Source: Styela clava
Taxonomy: Eukaryota; Chordata; Ascidiacea; Stolidobranchia; Styelidae
Length of the DNA stretch: 64,000 nt
Assembly: GCF_964204865.1 (NCBI RefSeq)
Contig: NC_135263.1
Location: 16,103,426 to 16,167,425, forward strand
Reading direction: 5' to 3'
Below the pieces are notes generated by a model, which was given only the letters and a program-made list of their open reading frames with translations, had not been told where the DNA came from and ran no database searches. Shown here piece by piece: positions 21,392-33,396 of the stretch (within the stretch, counting starts at the first letter, position 1; each line of letters begins with the position of its first letter). A program made the position numbers and the translations under genes.

Positions 21392-22894
21392 CAGGGGTCA
21401 CCAAACTTTTTTGACCGCGGGCCGGGTATGACTCAAACTGGGTTGAAACGGGCCGGATGAATATTTTTGTCAATGCAATAAAATAAATTCACAAAAGTTG
21501 GGAAATTCATCCAATTTATTTAACAGAATATATTCTACATTTCTGAAGACTTGAATATTTAATTCTATCTATATCGCAGAATATGGATCAAAAACATCAT
21601 AGGAAAACAAATATACAAGATTTCTATATCTAGACAACTATCCTGAGTTTAGCTGTTATCAAAACGTTGCTGTCATGAATTAGGAATGTTACAAAATCGA
21701 CTATTTCGCGCCAAAATAATGTACGCTTCACGTCTGCTAAGTACTGTTACGCCGTGTTGGAATACTGCTACTGCTAAAAACGACTACGGAATGCCTGCTG
21801 TAGCTTGGAATTCCATGAAATTTGGACATAATTTAGATAAAATAAACAACATAGCTGGTATTTGATTTTTTTCATTAGCGCATACATTTCTCAGCTTTCG
21901 ACGCTTTTAAAAATTCCGCCTCCCCCCTTTTATACGTAGTGCAAATTAAACTATCATGCACAACTCCAGCGTTTATTTGCGACGATCTTTCGGCGGTGTC
22001 AATGACCGTTGCCAGAATAAAATCCCGAAATAGTCTCAATATTAGTGATTGACATGTGTTATTTTTTCATATTTATTACAGTTCTTATCAAAAAAGTAAT
22101 ACAATCCTTATGAAAATAATTGCCCTGTCGGGCGGTACTAAAATTCCGATATCTCGGTTATTTCTTGACCGTTTTTTATAAACTTGGTACTGTTTTCTAT
22201 TTTCACTCAGATCTGGCGCAGTTTTTATTTAAATCGGATGAACTTTAATTTTTTTTTGTAACATACTACATGAATATCCGCATTTGAGCAGTACAAAAGT
22301 TAGTGTGTCTTATGAAATTGGAGCAGTACGCGAAGGATTATAGTACTGTTAGCGCAAAATGCACATTCAACATTTATTTTAGCACAAGAAACGTAAACAG
22401 TTTCGTCGAAAGCACGCGCCACTAGTATACAAGTGCATCTTTCGCAGAAAACGTTGCTTACCGGTAGAGAATTTTAGCCTATTTTTTCACAGCTATTTCT
22501 AGACTAATTTTTTATTACTACTATTAAAACTACAACTCCTAAGGATGCAAATGATAGTTGACTTATTTGATTCATACTTAAATTTCTGCAACACAATCAA
22601 AAACTAACGAATAGCATTCAAAGTCGCAAAAACAAAGTATTGTTTACAACCACGACTGGAAATCTGTCAGGATGACAAAAGTTATCAGAGCTGAGATGCG
22701 AAGAGGCTTTTTATTACGTCACGTTTTTTTTGCATCTTGCTGATTGGTCAATGTTACGAAATAAACAAGGAAGACGATGCTCGGGGAAATCTTCCTTGGA
22801 AAAAAATTAAGCCATTTTTGCGTGTTATTGCGGGCCGGATAAAATGACGCCGCGGGCCGGATCCGGCCCGCGGGCCGTAGTTTGGTGACCCCTG
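21392..22894. mobile_element. Non-autonomous hAT element inside the hAT transposase
   Basis: The termini are CAGGGGTCACCAAACTTTTT (left) and GTAGTTTGGTGACCCCTG (right), with GCGGGCCGG-rich subterminal sequence at both ends. The 8-bp target duplication TTTTAGTC lies at 21384-21391 and 22895-22902. The length is 1503 bp. No transposase coding was seen inside. It interrupts the minus-strand transposase frame exactly at the duplication, so it inserted after the outer hAT was in place. Confidence 0.9.
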
Positions 22895-23379
22895 TTTTAG
22901 TCGATTGAAAACGTTGTTTTTCCCCTGTTTTTTGCAACCCCCAAAGTTTACTACTGCATCATCAGCACAGAAGGATGTCACATTTTCCAACCCAAGGCCA
23001 TTTTCCTCAAGAGAAGAAACAATAAAATTCATTATTTGTTCAGAGGACTCACAGGGCATCGATCGCAGGTCGAGAATACGCACCCTAACTCCAACTCTAG
23101 AGCTAAAAAAATCAAATTACTAAAGGAAAAAGTTTCACTTCGTTGTGATTAGAAGCATCAACGGATATTGAAAAGAGCTGATCTCCGATTTCAGAGAACA
23201 TTTTTTTATGAGCATATGGAGCAAAAACTCCTGTGACAATGGCTGTAGACTTTGTTCTAGCACTTGAGAATTTCTTAACAAATCTCAGAATCAGGAAAGA
23301 TCGTTTTGATTAGTTGCGTGGTGCAATCGTTGGAAAGAAATGATTGCTGGTGTTTTGCAGTATGGAATGGCCAAGCACC
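22895..23379 (-). pseudogene. Outer hAT transposase, central part
   Basis: From 23379 down, the minus strand encodes AWPFHTAKHQQSFL, the region with SISVDASNH, and (in the frame 23083-22754) ILDLRSMPCESSEQ and FCADDAVVNFGGCKKQGKNN. These fit the catalytic core of a hAT transposase of the type fused to a BED finger. A stop or frameshift at about 23105-23120 breaks the frame. It joins the N-terminal part at 33397 once the Gypsy and one CACC copy are set aside. Confidence 0.8.
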
Positions 23380-23793
23380 TGTGGCGGGACTGGATTTTTT
23401 ATTGTTTTATATTTTATTTATATTTCTTGTCTAGTATTGCATATGCATTGGCGTGTGGAGTCTGATCCATAATTCGGCCTATACTTAGATCCTGTTACTC
23501 GACTCCAACCACCACTGCATATATATATGTGAACTGGCTACAGTTCGCAGCGTTCGCTCTTCTTTGCTTTTGCTGTCGCTGGGTAAGGATCGTATTTTGT
23601 CGCTCTTATTTTATCTGCTTTAAGCGTGGATTTTACACTATTTTGATAAAGTCTCTTCGTTTGCATCGTGAACTTCGAACCTATTTGTGTGTCTTTGCAG
23701 CACATTGGATCTTCTGAACTAATTATTACAGTATTACTAGACTGTATTAGTGGCGAGCACCTACCGGTATTCCGGTTAAGTCGTACCGTTGCA
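23380..23793 (+). repeat. Gypsy 5' LTR
   Basis: A 414-bp direct repeat of 32987-33396, beginning TGTGGCGGGACTGG and ending CGTTGCA. It differs from the 3' LTR by about a dozen substitutions and a few indels: a six-base deletion after GGATT, extra TATATG near 23525, and an extra CTTTTG near 23570. It contains no recognisable host gene. Confidence 0.92.
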
Positions 23794-23849
23794 AATTGAC
23801 GAGCAAGCGCCAGGATTGAAAAATCAAACGATTTTTTGATTAAAAGTTC

Positions 23850-24620
23850 ATGATGTCACACCGAAGAAAGAATTGCGACCTTGAACGCAACAAAATATGG
23901 GATAAAATTGTCGATATGGAAACCGAAAACAAAGAAATTAAAAACACGAATACAGAAATACAAATGGTGAATAAAGAAATACAAATGGCGAATAAAGAAA
24001 TTGAAGATAAGAATAAATCACTGGAAGCTGAGCATAAAGAACTGGCTAGACAACTGCAGGATGCTTTGTCTCAACTGAAAGTAGTCAAGACCAGTGTTAT
24101 ACAACTTGAAGAAAGAAATTTTGGCATGAAGGAAGTACTCGAACGGGTGATATGCAGTCTGGGGAGCATTGACGAGGTCATGGCTGAGAGTGAGGTGCCA
24201 TCATTTATTCCTAAACCTATTTTAAAAACCCCTGAGGCGCCTAAGAGTGTCGATAGGAATGGTGAACCAGACTGCCCTGATAATGAATGTTTGATGAATG
24301 GTACCGGTACTATTAAAAAATTGAATTTTGCTGATGAGTGTGTGGTTGACCAGTCTACACTTATGCATGCAAGTGTGAATGGTAACGTTACTGATTGCAA
24401 GGCAGTTCCTTTTGGTATGAATATTAGTATGAGAGTGGATATCCGGCCTGATACTTTTATTGGTGATGGTATGTCTTTGTATGATTATTTGTGTCATTTT
24501 TCATCCATTACTACCTATAATGAATGGACTGATAAAATTGCTGGTGTTCATTTTGCTGCATGTATGCGTGGGAAGGCTTTGTCCTTGTTGAATGAATTAT
24601 CCCTTCCAGAATCCAGATAG
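23850..24620 (+). pseudogene. Gypsy gag, N-terminal part
   Basis: The frame of 256 codons opens with a basic start (MMSHRRKN), then a repetitive coiled coil (KEIQMVNKEIQMANKEIEDK, about residues 30-85). A linker follows, then a capsid-like region with FIGDGMSLYDYLCHFSSI and GKALSLLNELSLP. It is broken by a short insertion (CCAGAATCCAGATAG) at the edge of the internal duplication, and continues in other frames. The likely role was particle assembly. Confidence 0.75.
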
Positions 24621-25420
24621 ACACAGTTTGAGTGTTGCAGTGAATCACCTGAAAAAGCGTTATTATCCAGAGGGTAAGGAGTCATACTTTGCTACTCTGT
24701 TTAATAACAGGAAGAAGTTGGCCACTGAGACGCCAACGGAATATGCTACTTCTCTTCGTGCATTGTCGAGGAAGGCTTATTCTTCTTTGGATGTTATTGC
24801 TCGTGAGAATCTATTAAGCAGCGTTTCATTTCAGGTTTTACTGATTTCGAGATGTGTAAGACTTTGACCATCAGGCAAACTCAGAGTTTGGATGAATAAA
24901 TTACTGTGGCTGATGTTTGTCATTCTATTGATGCTACGCACAGTGCACCTGTTTGTAATCGTGCTAGTAAGCCCATGGTAGCTGTTGTGAATAATTCTGA
25001 CTTTTGTCCTTGTTGAATGAATTATCCCTTCCAGATAGACACAGTTTGAGTGTTGCCGTGAATCACTTGAAAAAACGTTATTATTCAGAGGGTAAGGAGT
25101 CATACTTTGCTACTCTGTTTAATAACAGAAAGAAGTTGGCCACTGAGACGCCAACGGAATATGCTACTTCTTTTCGTGCATTGTCGAGGAAGGCTTATTC
25201 TTCTTTGGATGTTATTGCTCGTGAGAATCTGATTAAGCAGCGTTTCATTTCAGGTTTTCCTGATTATGAGATGTGTAAGACTTTGACCATCAGGCAAACT
25301 CAGAGTTTGGATGAATTAATTACTGTGGCTGATGTTTGTCATTCTATTGATGCTACGCACAGTGCACCTGGTTGTAATCGTGCTAGTAAGCCCATGGTAG
25401 CTGTTGTGAATAATTCTGAC
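24579..25420 (+). repeat. Internal tandem duplication in gag
   Basis: About 421-425 bp, from GTCCTTGTTGAATGAATTAT through GTTGTGAATAATTCTGAC, is present twice (24579-25001 and 25004-25420). The first copy has a short insertion and a stop (GATGAATAAATTAC). The second keeps the frame and continues into the zinc knuckles, so the first copy is the disabled one. The copies are nearly identical, so the duplication is recent relative to the element. Confidence 0.85.
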
Positions 25421-25825
25421 TGTGATGATGGTGTGTGTGAATCTGACTTTAGTAAGCTGCGGAATGATATTAGGGAGATGCTTGACTGTTTCCGTGTCAT
25501 GTTTGACAAAGGTCATCAACCCCGATTTTTCCGTCAGAAGGGTATTACTTGTTATGGCTGTGGTGCCAAGGGTCACATACGTAGGAATTGCCCTGAGAAC
25601 CAGTGCCAGAGATGTCATGGCAGGGGTCATATAGCTTCTCAGTGTGATCGATATTATGTTCCACAGAATTCGCAGCCTTCCCAGCAACCGGCCAGTGGCC
25701 CGGTAGGAATTTTTTCACAAGAAAATAGCTCAAATTCTGCCTGGGGTGGAAAGGCCAAACTCCACGTGACGGTGGGAATATTCCCCAGTTTCACCCTGCT
25801 CCCAAGAATAATGATATGCCTTTAA
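25004..25825 (+). pseudogene. Gypsy gag, C-terminal part with two zinc knuckles
   Basis: The frame reads through the capsid C-terminus (SLDVIARENLIKQRFISGFP), then two CCHC zinc knuckles (CYGCGAKGHIRRNC and CQRCHGRGHIASQC, about 25550-25632), then a Gln/Ser/Pro tail. Two knuckles of this spacing are typical of Gypsy nucleocapsid. The frame ends near 25825 without reaching the protease. Confidence 0.85.
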
Positions 25826-25969
25826 ACAGAAATCAGTAGCACGGGGGTGCTCAGTTGCTACTGGAAAGATGACGAATGTATGCATGGACCATGATTTTGA
25901 TAATTCGATTTGTTCTTTATTAACCACTAGCTGGTATGCTATGGTTGATGTGAATGCATTACTGTACGT

Positions 25970-26230
25970 TTTCTTATTGATTCTGGTAGTGCTGCTACGC
26001 TTATAGATTACGCAGTTTTTTGTTCTATTGGTGGAAAGGAGTGTGATTTGTCTCCTTGTGATGTTTGTTTTCAAACTGCTAATGGTACTTGTCTGAAAGC
26101 TCGTGGTATGATTGACTTGAAAATTTGTATTGATTCTGTGAGTGCTGTTCAGAGAGTGATTGTTGCTGATCTTGGTGCCCCCTATGGTTTGCTTGGTATT
26201 TCCAAGAGCATGACTGTGTTTTGCATATGT
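25970..26230 (+). pseudogene. Gypsy aspartic protease
   Basis: IDSGSAATLIDY (about 25977-26012) carries the DSG active site of retroviral-type aspartic proteases, and ADLGAPYGLLGI near 26170-26205 is the expected flap-distal glycine motif. A frameshift follows at about 26210-26230, where the next frame starts. The protease would process Gag and Pol. Confidence 0.75.
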
Positions 26231-27414
26231 CTGTAGGTCAAATGGAGGTTGATGGTAAAACTGTTTCCCTGTCTAAGCCTGTTTCGTCCGTTCCTAGTTG
26301 TAGAATTGTTGTAGATAAATGTGTGACTGTTCCCAGAGAGAGTGAGATGGTGATTTATGGTCGTTTGAATTGCCCATGGTCACCCAATAGTGACGTCATA
26401 GCTGTGGCAGAAGGTTTATTTTTATTTCCCGGAGTGGTGGACGCCTCATGCTCTCTAGTCCCTCTTATGGTGGTCAATGTTAGCAAGGAAGCGGTAGAAA
26501 TACCTGCGGATTTGCTGATCGGTTTACTATGCCCAAGAGAAACTCTGACTGTCTCTTCTCTGGAACAAGTGGTGCCTGGTGATGTCATGGACACCAGGGA
26601 ACTACCTGAACATTTAAAGAAGCTCGTCGACGATCCAGAAGATTTAACGGTTGAACAACGTCAAAGTTTTCGTGATTTGCTCGTCGAATTTCAGGATGTT
26701 TTTGCTGGTCCTGATGGCAAACTGGGACGAACTTCTGTAGTCAAACATAAGATTAAAACGTCAACATCTGAACCAATCAAAGTTCCACCGCGACGTATGG
26801 GATGGGCGAAAAGAGAAATCGCAGAGAATCAAGTGCAGAGCATGCTCGATCGAGGTGTAATAGAAGCGAGTGAGAGTCCCTATAATTCGCCTATTGTTCT
26901 CGTTTCCAAGAAAGACGGAAGTTGTCGTTTTTGTATCGATTTTCGGGAAATTAATCTGGTAACCATCAAAGATGCCTACAGTTTGCCAAGAATTGATGAT
27001 ATTTTGGATGCATTGGGTAAAGCAAAGTGGTTTTCATCGTTGGAATTGGCGAGGAATGGGTATTGGTGGCAAGTAGAACTTGACCCAGAAGATCGGGAAA
27101 AAACAGCATTCAGCTTGCCAGGAAATAATCATTTTCAATTCCGTGTTCTTGCCTTCGGTCTGGCCAATGCGCCATCTTGCTTCCAGCGTTTAATAGACAA
27201 AATTTTGGCTGGAATTCTATGGAAAATTTGTCTTGCATTCTTGGATGATATTTTGTCCTATGGAGAAAACTTTGATCTGGCCATGAGCAGCTTACGTGAA
27301 GTTTTTGTAAGAATTCGTGCTGCTGGACTTAAATTCAAGCCGGAGAAGTGTAAACTTTTTCGTCGTAAAGTGGAATATTTGGGACATGTAATATCTGAAT
27401 ATGGTGTAAGCTGA
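26221..27414 (+). pseudogene. Gypsy reverse transcriptase
   Basis: The 397-codon frame holds the RT entry SPYNSPIVLVSKKDGSCRFC and IDFREIN, then motif A, FGLANAPSCFQRLID (motif B) and FLDDIL (motif C, usual Y/FxDD). Motif A reads SSLELARNGYWW, where Gypsy elements normally have an aspartate (LDL) and GYWQ, so one catalytic carboxylate is Glu here and a Trp is doubled. The frame ends at an in-frame TGA (27412-27414) just after LGHVISEYGVS; the thumb and RNase H go on after it. Confidence 0.9.
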
Positions 27415-28139
27415 AGAGATGGAAAAATTGCTGCTGTTCGTGATTGGCCCAAGCCTGCTAATGTCAAAGAATTGCAGTCATTTCTTGGATTTTGTAATTA
27501 TTACAGACAATTTGTTGAAGATTTCTCTACCATTGCACATCCTCTTGTTCATCTGACGAAGAAGAAAGTAGAATTTGCATGGACAAAGCTGTGTGATGTC
27601 GCTTTTCTTCGCTTGAAAGAACTTTTAGTACGTGCTCCTGTTTTATCATTTCCACAGGAAGAAGGAGACGAATTCATTTTAGATACTGATTGTTCTGGTT
27701 TTGGAGCTGGCGCAGTTTTAAGTCAAATTCAGAATGGCGAGGAAAAAGTCATTGCATATGCCAACGTTACCCTTAACAAGGCACAGAAGAGATATTGTGC
27801 AACGTATCGAGAACTTTTTGCGTTGCAGTGGGGGGTCAAACATTTTCGTCACTTCCTGTGGGGTCGACATTTCAAACTGAGAACTGACCATGCCTCATTA
27901 CGTTGGCTTCTGAATTTTAAAGATCCGGAAGGCATTGTAGCTCGTTTGATATCAGTTCTGGACACTTATGATTTTACAGTTGAACATCGTGCTGGTTCCA
28001 AACATGGCAATGTTGATGGTTTGAGTCGTATTCGTCGTCGATGTGAGCGTGAATCCTGCACTAGTTGTGGGAATGGTGATCAGCCGTGTGAATTGGAAAC
28101 TGTCAAAGTTGCAGTCCGAGTCCGAGTCATGGTAATTCT
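27415..28139 (+). pseudogene. Gypsy connection and RNase H domains
   Basis: The frame, clear from 27472 (MQSFLGFCNYYRQFVEDFST), continues with the RNase H core: FILDTDCSGFGAGAVLSQ, then YCATYRELFAL and RTDHASLRWLL, then DGLSRI. These match the D-E-D-D arrangement of Gypsy RNase H. It is cut at 28139 by the target duplication GTAATTCT of the inserted hAT element. Confidence 0.88.
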
Positions 28140-31104
28140 CAGTGGCGGCGCGTGGTCATTTTGACAACCGGGGCAAGCTACTGCGGGACCAAGTCACCCC
28201 CATCTACGGGGACAGGATGAGCGCTGTAAGTTCTCCCATCACTTTATGAGTATAAAAACCATTCCATCGGTAACAACCAATCGGCAAAAGCGACAATTTT
28301 TAACGATAAGAAAGTGTCTTTAAAACCGGTCCAAGTCAAGGGATTAATAAATATAGACATAGTTTATTTTGAAACCTCTTTCAAAAGGAAAGGCAATATT
28401 TACCCAGATAAATACAATGACATATTAACAGAAACTTCGGGAAAGCAGACAAAACCTAAAATAAGGTTTAAAACGTTACTATGAAGAAAGGAAAGCTAAT
28501 GCAAAGATAAGGACATGCGTCGCTCACTCATAGATATATATGCTGCTAGACTTCTACTTCTTGAACATATATGCAACACGCCGCGGTTTCTTGGAAGCAA
28601 AATGCTCAATAACGCGCTGATTAAAGTCATGCATCTCAGAAATAACGTCTCTGTTAATGGATAAAACAGCCAAGGATTTTAATCTATCTTGCTTCATTGT
28701 GTTTCTGAGATACGTTTTAATACGCTTCAGCGTGCTGAATGTTCGCTCTGCGTCGGCGGAAGAAATAGGCGTCGTCAAAATGATGTCCAGAAATTTTGCA
28801 GACGCCGCAAAGGTAGTTACTAGAGTGTTATCTATGAGGAACTCATAGAGCGCGCAAGTTGATGTGATGTTCAAAAAAGTTGTAAGTATCAAAGTTGGTG
28901 TACATACTTGGCAATTCATTTTCCAATTTACCCACGTTTATCATGGGGTAAAATTTGGAGACAATAGCCAACAAATGGATGGGAAATTGACGTGCAAATT
29001 TTGAAAATTTTTTGGGGTTCATCAAAGAGAACGCGGCAAGGTGTTCAGTGCGCAGACGATCGCCTATTTAATTCACCAGAATGTCACAGCATTCCTTTGC
29101 AGACAAAATCAAACTCTGCGTTGTTTGCCCGCGGCGTAAAGAAGCACTCCATGTGTCGTCGTATTTTATTGTTTCCCGGATACGAGATACAGCATCGCAG
29201 AAGTCTGAAATACACGACTGCACAGACGCTCCATCCATTAGCCTTGACTGCAATGCGCCGTATAATACATCCACGTGATAGAATATTGTGGAGAAAAAAG
29301 CGAGAAAAAATGAAAACTCACCATCTTCTAGCAGACGCTTTAGACCTGCCGCCTCCCTTACAGAGCGTTCGTCCCAAACCGGAGAGCTCTGAATGCCATT
29401 GAAACACTCAATGAGCTCAGACCTAATTTCGGACACGCCCTGCACCACGCGTGATTGGAAGTTCCAACGTGTTGGTGCACAAGCTGGGAGACGGCGGCTA
29501 CATATCTGGCGAAGGCGGCAAAAAATATACGGACGAGAGGGGTATCAAGACACATATTTATAATAACGAGATTAAATTGGTGTGCATAACAATGTAAAAA
29601 AATGCGCATGAGGAAAATCTTCTTTTATATAAACTTGAACACCATGTTTCGACCCACTTATGACTGCCGCGCCGTCATAAGTTTGAGCTATCAATTTTGA
29701 CTTCGCGTTGTAAGGCTGTAACACTTCTTTCAGTACAGCCTATATCCCGCAAGCCGTGCGATCAACGATTGGTACAAAGCTGTGAAATCTCTCGGTAGGT
29801 TTACCATCTTTCACAAACCGAAAAATCACAGCCAGTTGGGAAACGCACGTGATGTCAGTTGTCTCGTTAGACTGAATCGAAAGGAACTGGCAATTCTCAA
29901 TTTCCAGAGCCAAATGTTGTAAATAAATTTTATACATTGAGTCGAGCAAATCATTTTGGATATTCTTAGATGTCCCTTTCGAAACAGTTGCGGCATCAAG
30001 ATGATCTCTCAATACTGTATCTAGGGATGCGGTGTATTCCACCATATCCAAAAATACCCCTCTATTAGAAGAGCCAGCCCGTTCATCGTGTCCACGGAGG
30101 GACAGCTCGTGACAACCAATGAACTTCAAAACATCTATCAATCGACCGAGAACATGGCGGTTTTTCTCGGCGTTTTGGTTGTGCCGACGAATAGAAACCG
30201 CGCATCCTTCATCCAATATTAACATTTCCGAATGTTCGGTATTTTACTGCATTGTCCAGATGCTCCATAGAAGATTGATGATCCCTGGCACGCTCGGAAA
30301 GATGTTTGGGATCTCTAAAACCAAATTTACACCAACGTGAGTCTCGGGCGGTAGCAAAAAGTAGGCAATAAAAACAAAAAAGTGCACATTCGTCCTCGCT
30401 GTAACACAACCATTCGTGTTTTTTATATCAAGTTTCTGCGCAGAATTTACGCCGACGCTTTCCTCCGTCATGGGATTGTTCCAGTGATCAATTTTTTGGT
30501 TGATAAGGCCCAAGACGTTGTACCTCTAAAACGGAGTGCGAAGTAGTGCATCAACCTTATTCATTATGAGGTCTATGGCTAAGAAATGCGAAGCCGGAAA
30601 GAAGTGAGGAGCTCAAAAGGAATGTGGAAAATCGAAGGCAAATGGACTAAAGGTCTCTAACTGATTCAAATAGCGAAACAAGCGACAAAAACGAAGGCGA
30701 GGAAACTATCAACTCTTCAAGCAACCAACGAACGAGAAGGAATGCGTGAATATGTCAACACGTTGTTGTAAGAAACGTCGGCATTGTGTCGTCATAATTT
30801 CGGGGCTAGCCCCGATCGGCCCCGATGATTTAGTAAAAGAAACAGAAAACAAACGAGACAAACGCGGCGAGTGGAATATAAAAGAGAGAATACGATATAC
30901 AATGAGCAACCGGGGCAAAATCGACGTCGCCCCGTCGACGTTCGGCGAAGGCTTTGCGAGCGAAAAATGAACCATGTCGGGAGAATATGGCTAGTGTAGA
31001 CAGTCTGTGCAACCGATATTGAGGTATTTTTCGAATATTTTTTATTATACCGAAAAAACAACCGGGGCATTGCCCCGGTTGGCCCTATTGACGCGCCGCC
31101 ACTG
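28140..31104 (-). mobile_element. ZMYM1-like hAT element inside the Gypsy
   Basis: Termini CAGTGGCGGCGCGT and ACGCGCCGCCACTG, with the 8-bp target duplication GTAATTCT at 28132-28139 and 31105-31112. The length is 2965 bp. The minus strand encodes a decayed transposase at 30409-28554. Subterminal GGGGC/GCCCC runs and short palindromes (AACCGGGGCATTGCCCCGGTT-like, about 31056-31080; GGGGCTAGCCCC, about 30801) may be transposase binding sites. It is the youngest layer of the nest. Confidence 0.92.
28554..30409 (-). pseudogene. ZMYM1-like hAT transposase (TTF finger, DUF4371, dimerisation)
   Basis: In order on the minus strand: a TTF-type finger (CFYCLLFATARDSRWCKF, then HLSERARDHQSSMEH; 30409-30209); a DUF4371-like catalytic part (LSIQSNETTDITCVSQLAVI; 30225-29740); a middle (VREAAGLKRLLEDG; 29448-29068); and the hAT dimerisation end (TTPISSADAERTFSTLKRIK; 28919-28554). 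It is broken by frameshifts near 29735, 29600 and 28880 and a stop near 29066. The domain order matches ZMYM1/zinc-finger hAT transposases. It shows no relation to the outer BED-type hAT beyond the superfamily. Confidence 0.85.
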
Positions 31105-31112
31105 GTAATTCT

Positions 31113-31857
31113 ATGGCTCGCTTCGTATTCATCGACCGATATGCGTGAGATGCAGATGAAGGACGATAACATCTCTAAAGTACTGACAATGAAGGAAACG
31201 TTGGATCAACCACCTCCAGCTGCATAACTCTTGTTTTTCTCCAGAGAAGTTCGAATCCTGTGCAGCCAGTGGGAATTATTGAGAGTCATCGATGGAGTGC
31301 TTCATCGAGAGTTTTTGCCATCCGCGCCTGTAGGGAAATCCATTTTTCAAATTGTGTTGCCTTCAGTTTTGCGTCGCGAAATGTATCGACAATTCCATGA
31401 GTTGCGGACTGGTAGACATTTGGGTAAAGAACGAACTTATAAAAAATTGAGGGAACGATTTTATTGGCCTAGAATGCACAGTCAAGTATCTTCTTGGTGT
31501 CATTATTGTAAAGCTTGCACTGCTACCAAAACCCCTCATGGGAAACGACGTGCAGAAATGTGTAAAATGATTTGCACTGAGCCACTTCTCCGAAATAGTC
31601 TCGATTTTGTGGGTCCTTTACCTAAAACTGAAAGGGGCAATGAACATCTTTTAGTGGTCACAGACTATTTTACTAAATGGGTTGAGGCTTATACGTTGCC
31701 TAAACAAAAGGCCAGTACAACAGCCGATGTACTGGTAACGGAATTTTTTAGTAGATTCTGTACTCCTAGAATTATTCATTGTGACCAAGGGGTAATCTTG
31801 AATCTCATTTGTTTAAGCATATGTGTTCCTTATTTGAAATTGATAACACTCGTATGA
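31113..31857 (+). pseudogene. Gypsy integrase, N-terminal and catalytic part
   Basis: The frame is clear from 31231. The HHCC zinc region is HELRTGRHLG with CHYCKAC, and the catalytic core starts SLDFVGPLPKTERGNEHLLV, with the first Asp in DFVG and the second in IIHCDQG. A stop (PPPAA then TAA, about 31225) and a frameshift near 31800 break it. It restarts in another frame at 31809. Integrase would insert the cDNA. Confidence 0.85.
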
Positions 31858-32606
31858 CTCCTTATCATCCTAAGTCGGATGGTCTATGTGAAAGAATAAA
31901 TAAGACCTTGCCGCAAATGCTTAAAGCATTTGTGGATTCTAGTCGCACAGACTGGGATGAACACATTCCTTATCTTTTAATGGCTTATAGATCTACTGTA
32001 CATGAAAGTACAGGTTTTACTCCAAATCGTTTAATGTTGGGGCGTGAAATTTCATTGCCGACTGATTTACTTTTTGGTAAACCTCCTGATCATAATGTCC
32101 CTAAGTGTTATGATGAATTTGTTGAATGGTTTGATAATGCTACATCTGAAGCTTTTGAATTTGCTCGGGAACAGTTAGGTAAATCTGCTGTTCGACAAAA
32201 ACGTAATTTTAATGCAACTGTTAAGCCTTTATCTTTTAATGTTGGTGATCTTGTGTGGTATTTCTATCCTCCTAAGACTAGAAAACTTTCGACTGGTTGG
32301 ATAGGTCTTTTTGAAGTGTTAGATTGTTTTTCTCATTTTGTTTATCGTATTAAGAATGTTAACACTGGTAATTGTAGAATAGCTCATGTTGATCATCTTC
32401 GTTTATACTTGGTTGAAGATTGCGACAGTGTGCCTGTTATTAATGCTGATTTCCCAGACAATATTGCTGTTTCTAATGATGATGAGCAGGATGTTGTTAT
32501 TCCTGTTGATGTTGAGCCAGAAGTTAATTTAGATTTGCCTGTAGGGGGGTCTGATGAAAATCAGGTTGTTACTCGTTCTGGTAGGAAAAGGCGCCTACTT
32601 GGATGA
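31809..32606 (+). pseudogene. Gypsy integrase, C-terminal part
   Basis: The frame holds the catalytic Glu in PKSDGLCERINKTL, then the conserved MAYRSTVHESTGFTPNRLML block, and a C-terminal GPY/F-like domain (NVGDLVWYFYPP, then GWIGLFEVLD and RIAHVDHLRLYL). An acidic tail follows, ending SGRKRRLLG then a stop. It is the end of Pol. The 380 bp between it and the 3' LTR are AT-rich and hold no envelope gene. Confidence 0.85.
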
Positions 32607-32986
32607 TTTTCATACTTGATTTATGCTCTGTAACATTTTGTTTTGAATTACATTGGGAATTGTGCTATAATGTATATATTTAGGTAGGACTAGTTGGTGT
32701 TTTAGATAGGGTTTATTTAATTTTGTAGTTGGGAATTTTTTGTATTTTTATTGTGTATTTTGTAAATAGTATGCTTTATATTTGTCATACTTTCAGGAAT
32801 GCTTTCTACTGTTTAATATTTCGTTCCACTGTGTTCCATATTTTGCTAATACCCGCCGATGGACATACACATTGTGTTTTTTACGAGTTTTGTATTCCTA
32901 CTGTGTTAATACCTTTCTTAGGGGATGTTTTTATTTTTTTTTGACAGTAAATTTTTCTGAATTTTCTCTAATGAAAAGGGGAGTAT

Positions 32987-33396
32987 TGTGGCGGGACTGG
33001 ATTGTCCTATTTTTTATTGTTTTATATTGTATTTATATTTCTTGTCTAGTATTGCATATGCATTGGTGTGTGGAGTCTGATCCATAATTCGGCCTATAGT
33101 TAGATCCTGTTACTCGACTCCAACCACCACTGCATATATGAACTGGCTGCAGTTCGCAGCGTTCGCTCCTCCTTGCTGTCGCTGGGTAAGGACCGTATTT
33201 TGTCGCTCTTATTTTATCTGCTTTAAGCGTGGATTTTACACTATTTTAATAAAGTCTCTTCGTTTGCATCGTGAACTTCGAACCTATTTGTGTGTCTTTG
33301 CAGCCCATTGGATCTTCTGAACTAATTGTTACAGTATTACTAGACTGTATTTGTGGCGAGCACCTACCGTTATTCCGGTTAAGTTGTACCGTTGCA
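32987..33396 (+). repeat. Gypsy 3' LTR
   Basis: The 410-bp partner of the 5' LTR, preceded by the purine run AAAAGGGGAG and followed by CACC. The hAT transposase frame on the minus strand resumes immediately to its right, which fixes the element boundary. Confidence 0.92.

Larger units (their letters stand above)
23380..33396 (+). mobile_element. Ty3/Gypsy LTR retrotransposon (decayed, nested)
   Basis: Flanked by CACC at 23376-23379 and 33397-33400. The LTRs start TGTGGCGGGACTGG and end CCGTTGCA. The order is gag, protease, reverse transcriptase, RNase H, integrase, which is the Ty3/Gypsy order. There is no envelope-like frame after the integrase. The purine run AAAAGGGGAG just before the 3' LTR is the likely polypurine tract. 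A hAT element (28140-31104) sits between RNase H and integrase. Frameshifts, stops, a gag duplication and the insertion make it inactive. The LTRs look about 97% similar by eye, so the insertion is fairly young. Confidence 0.92.

Noticed and set aside
32607..32986. Envelope-like gene after the Gypsy integrase
   Set aside because: Only short overlapping AT-rich frames exist (32729-32944, 32782-33087). They have no signal or fusion-type features and the space is too small.
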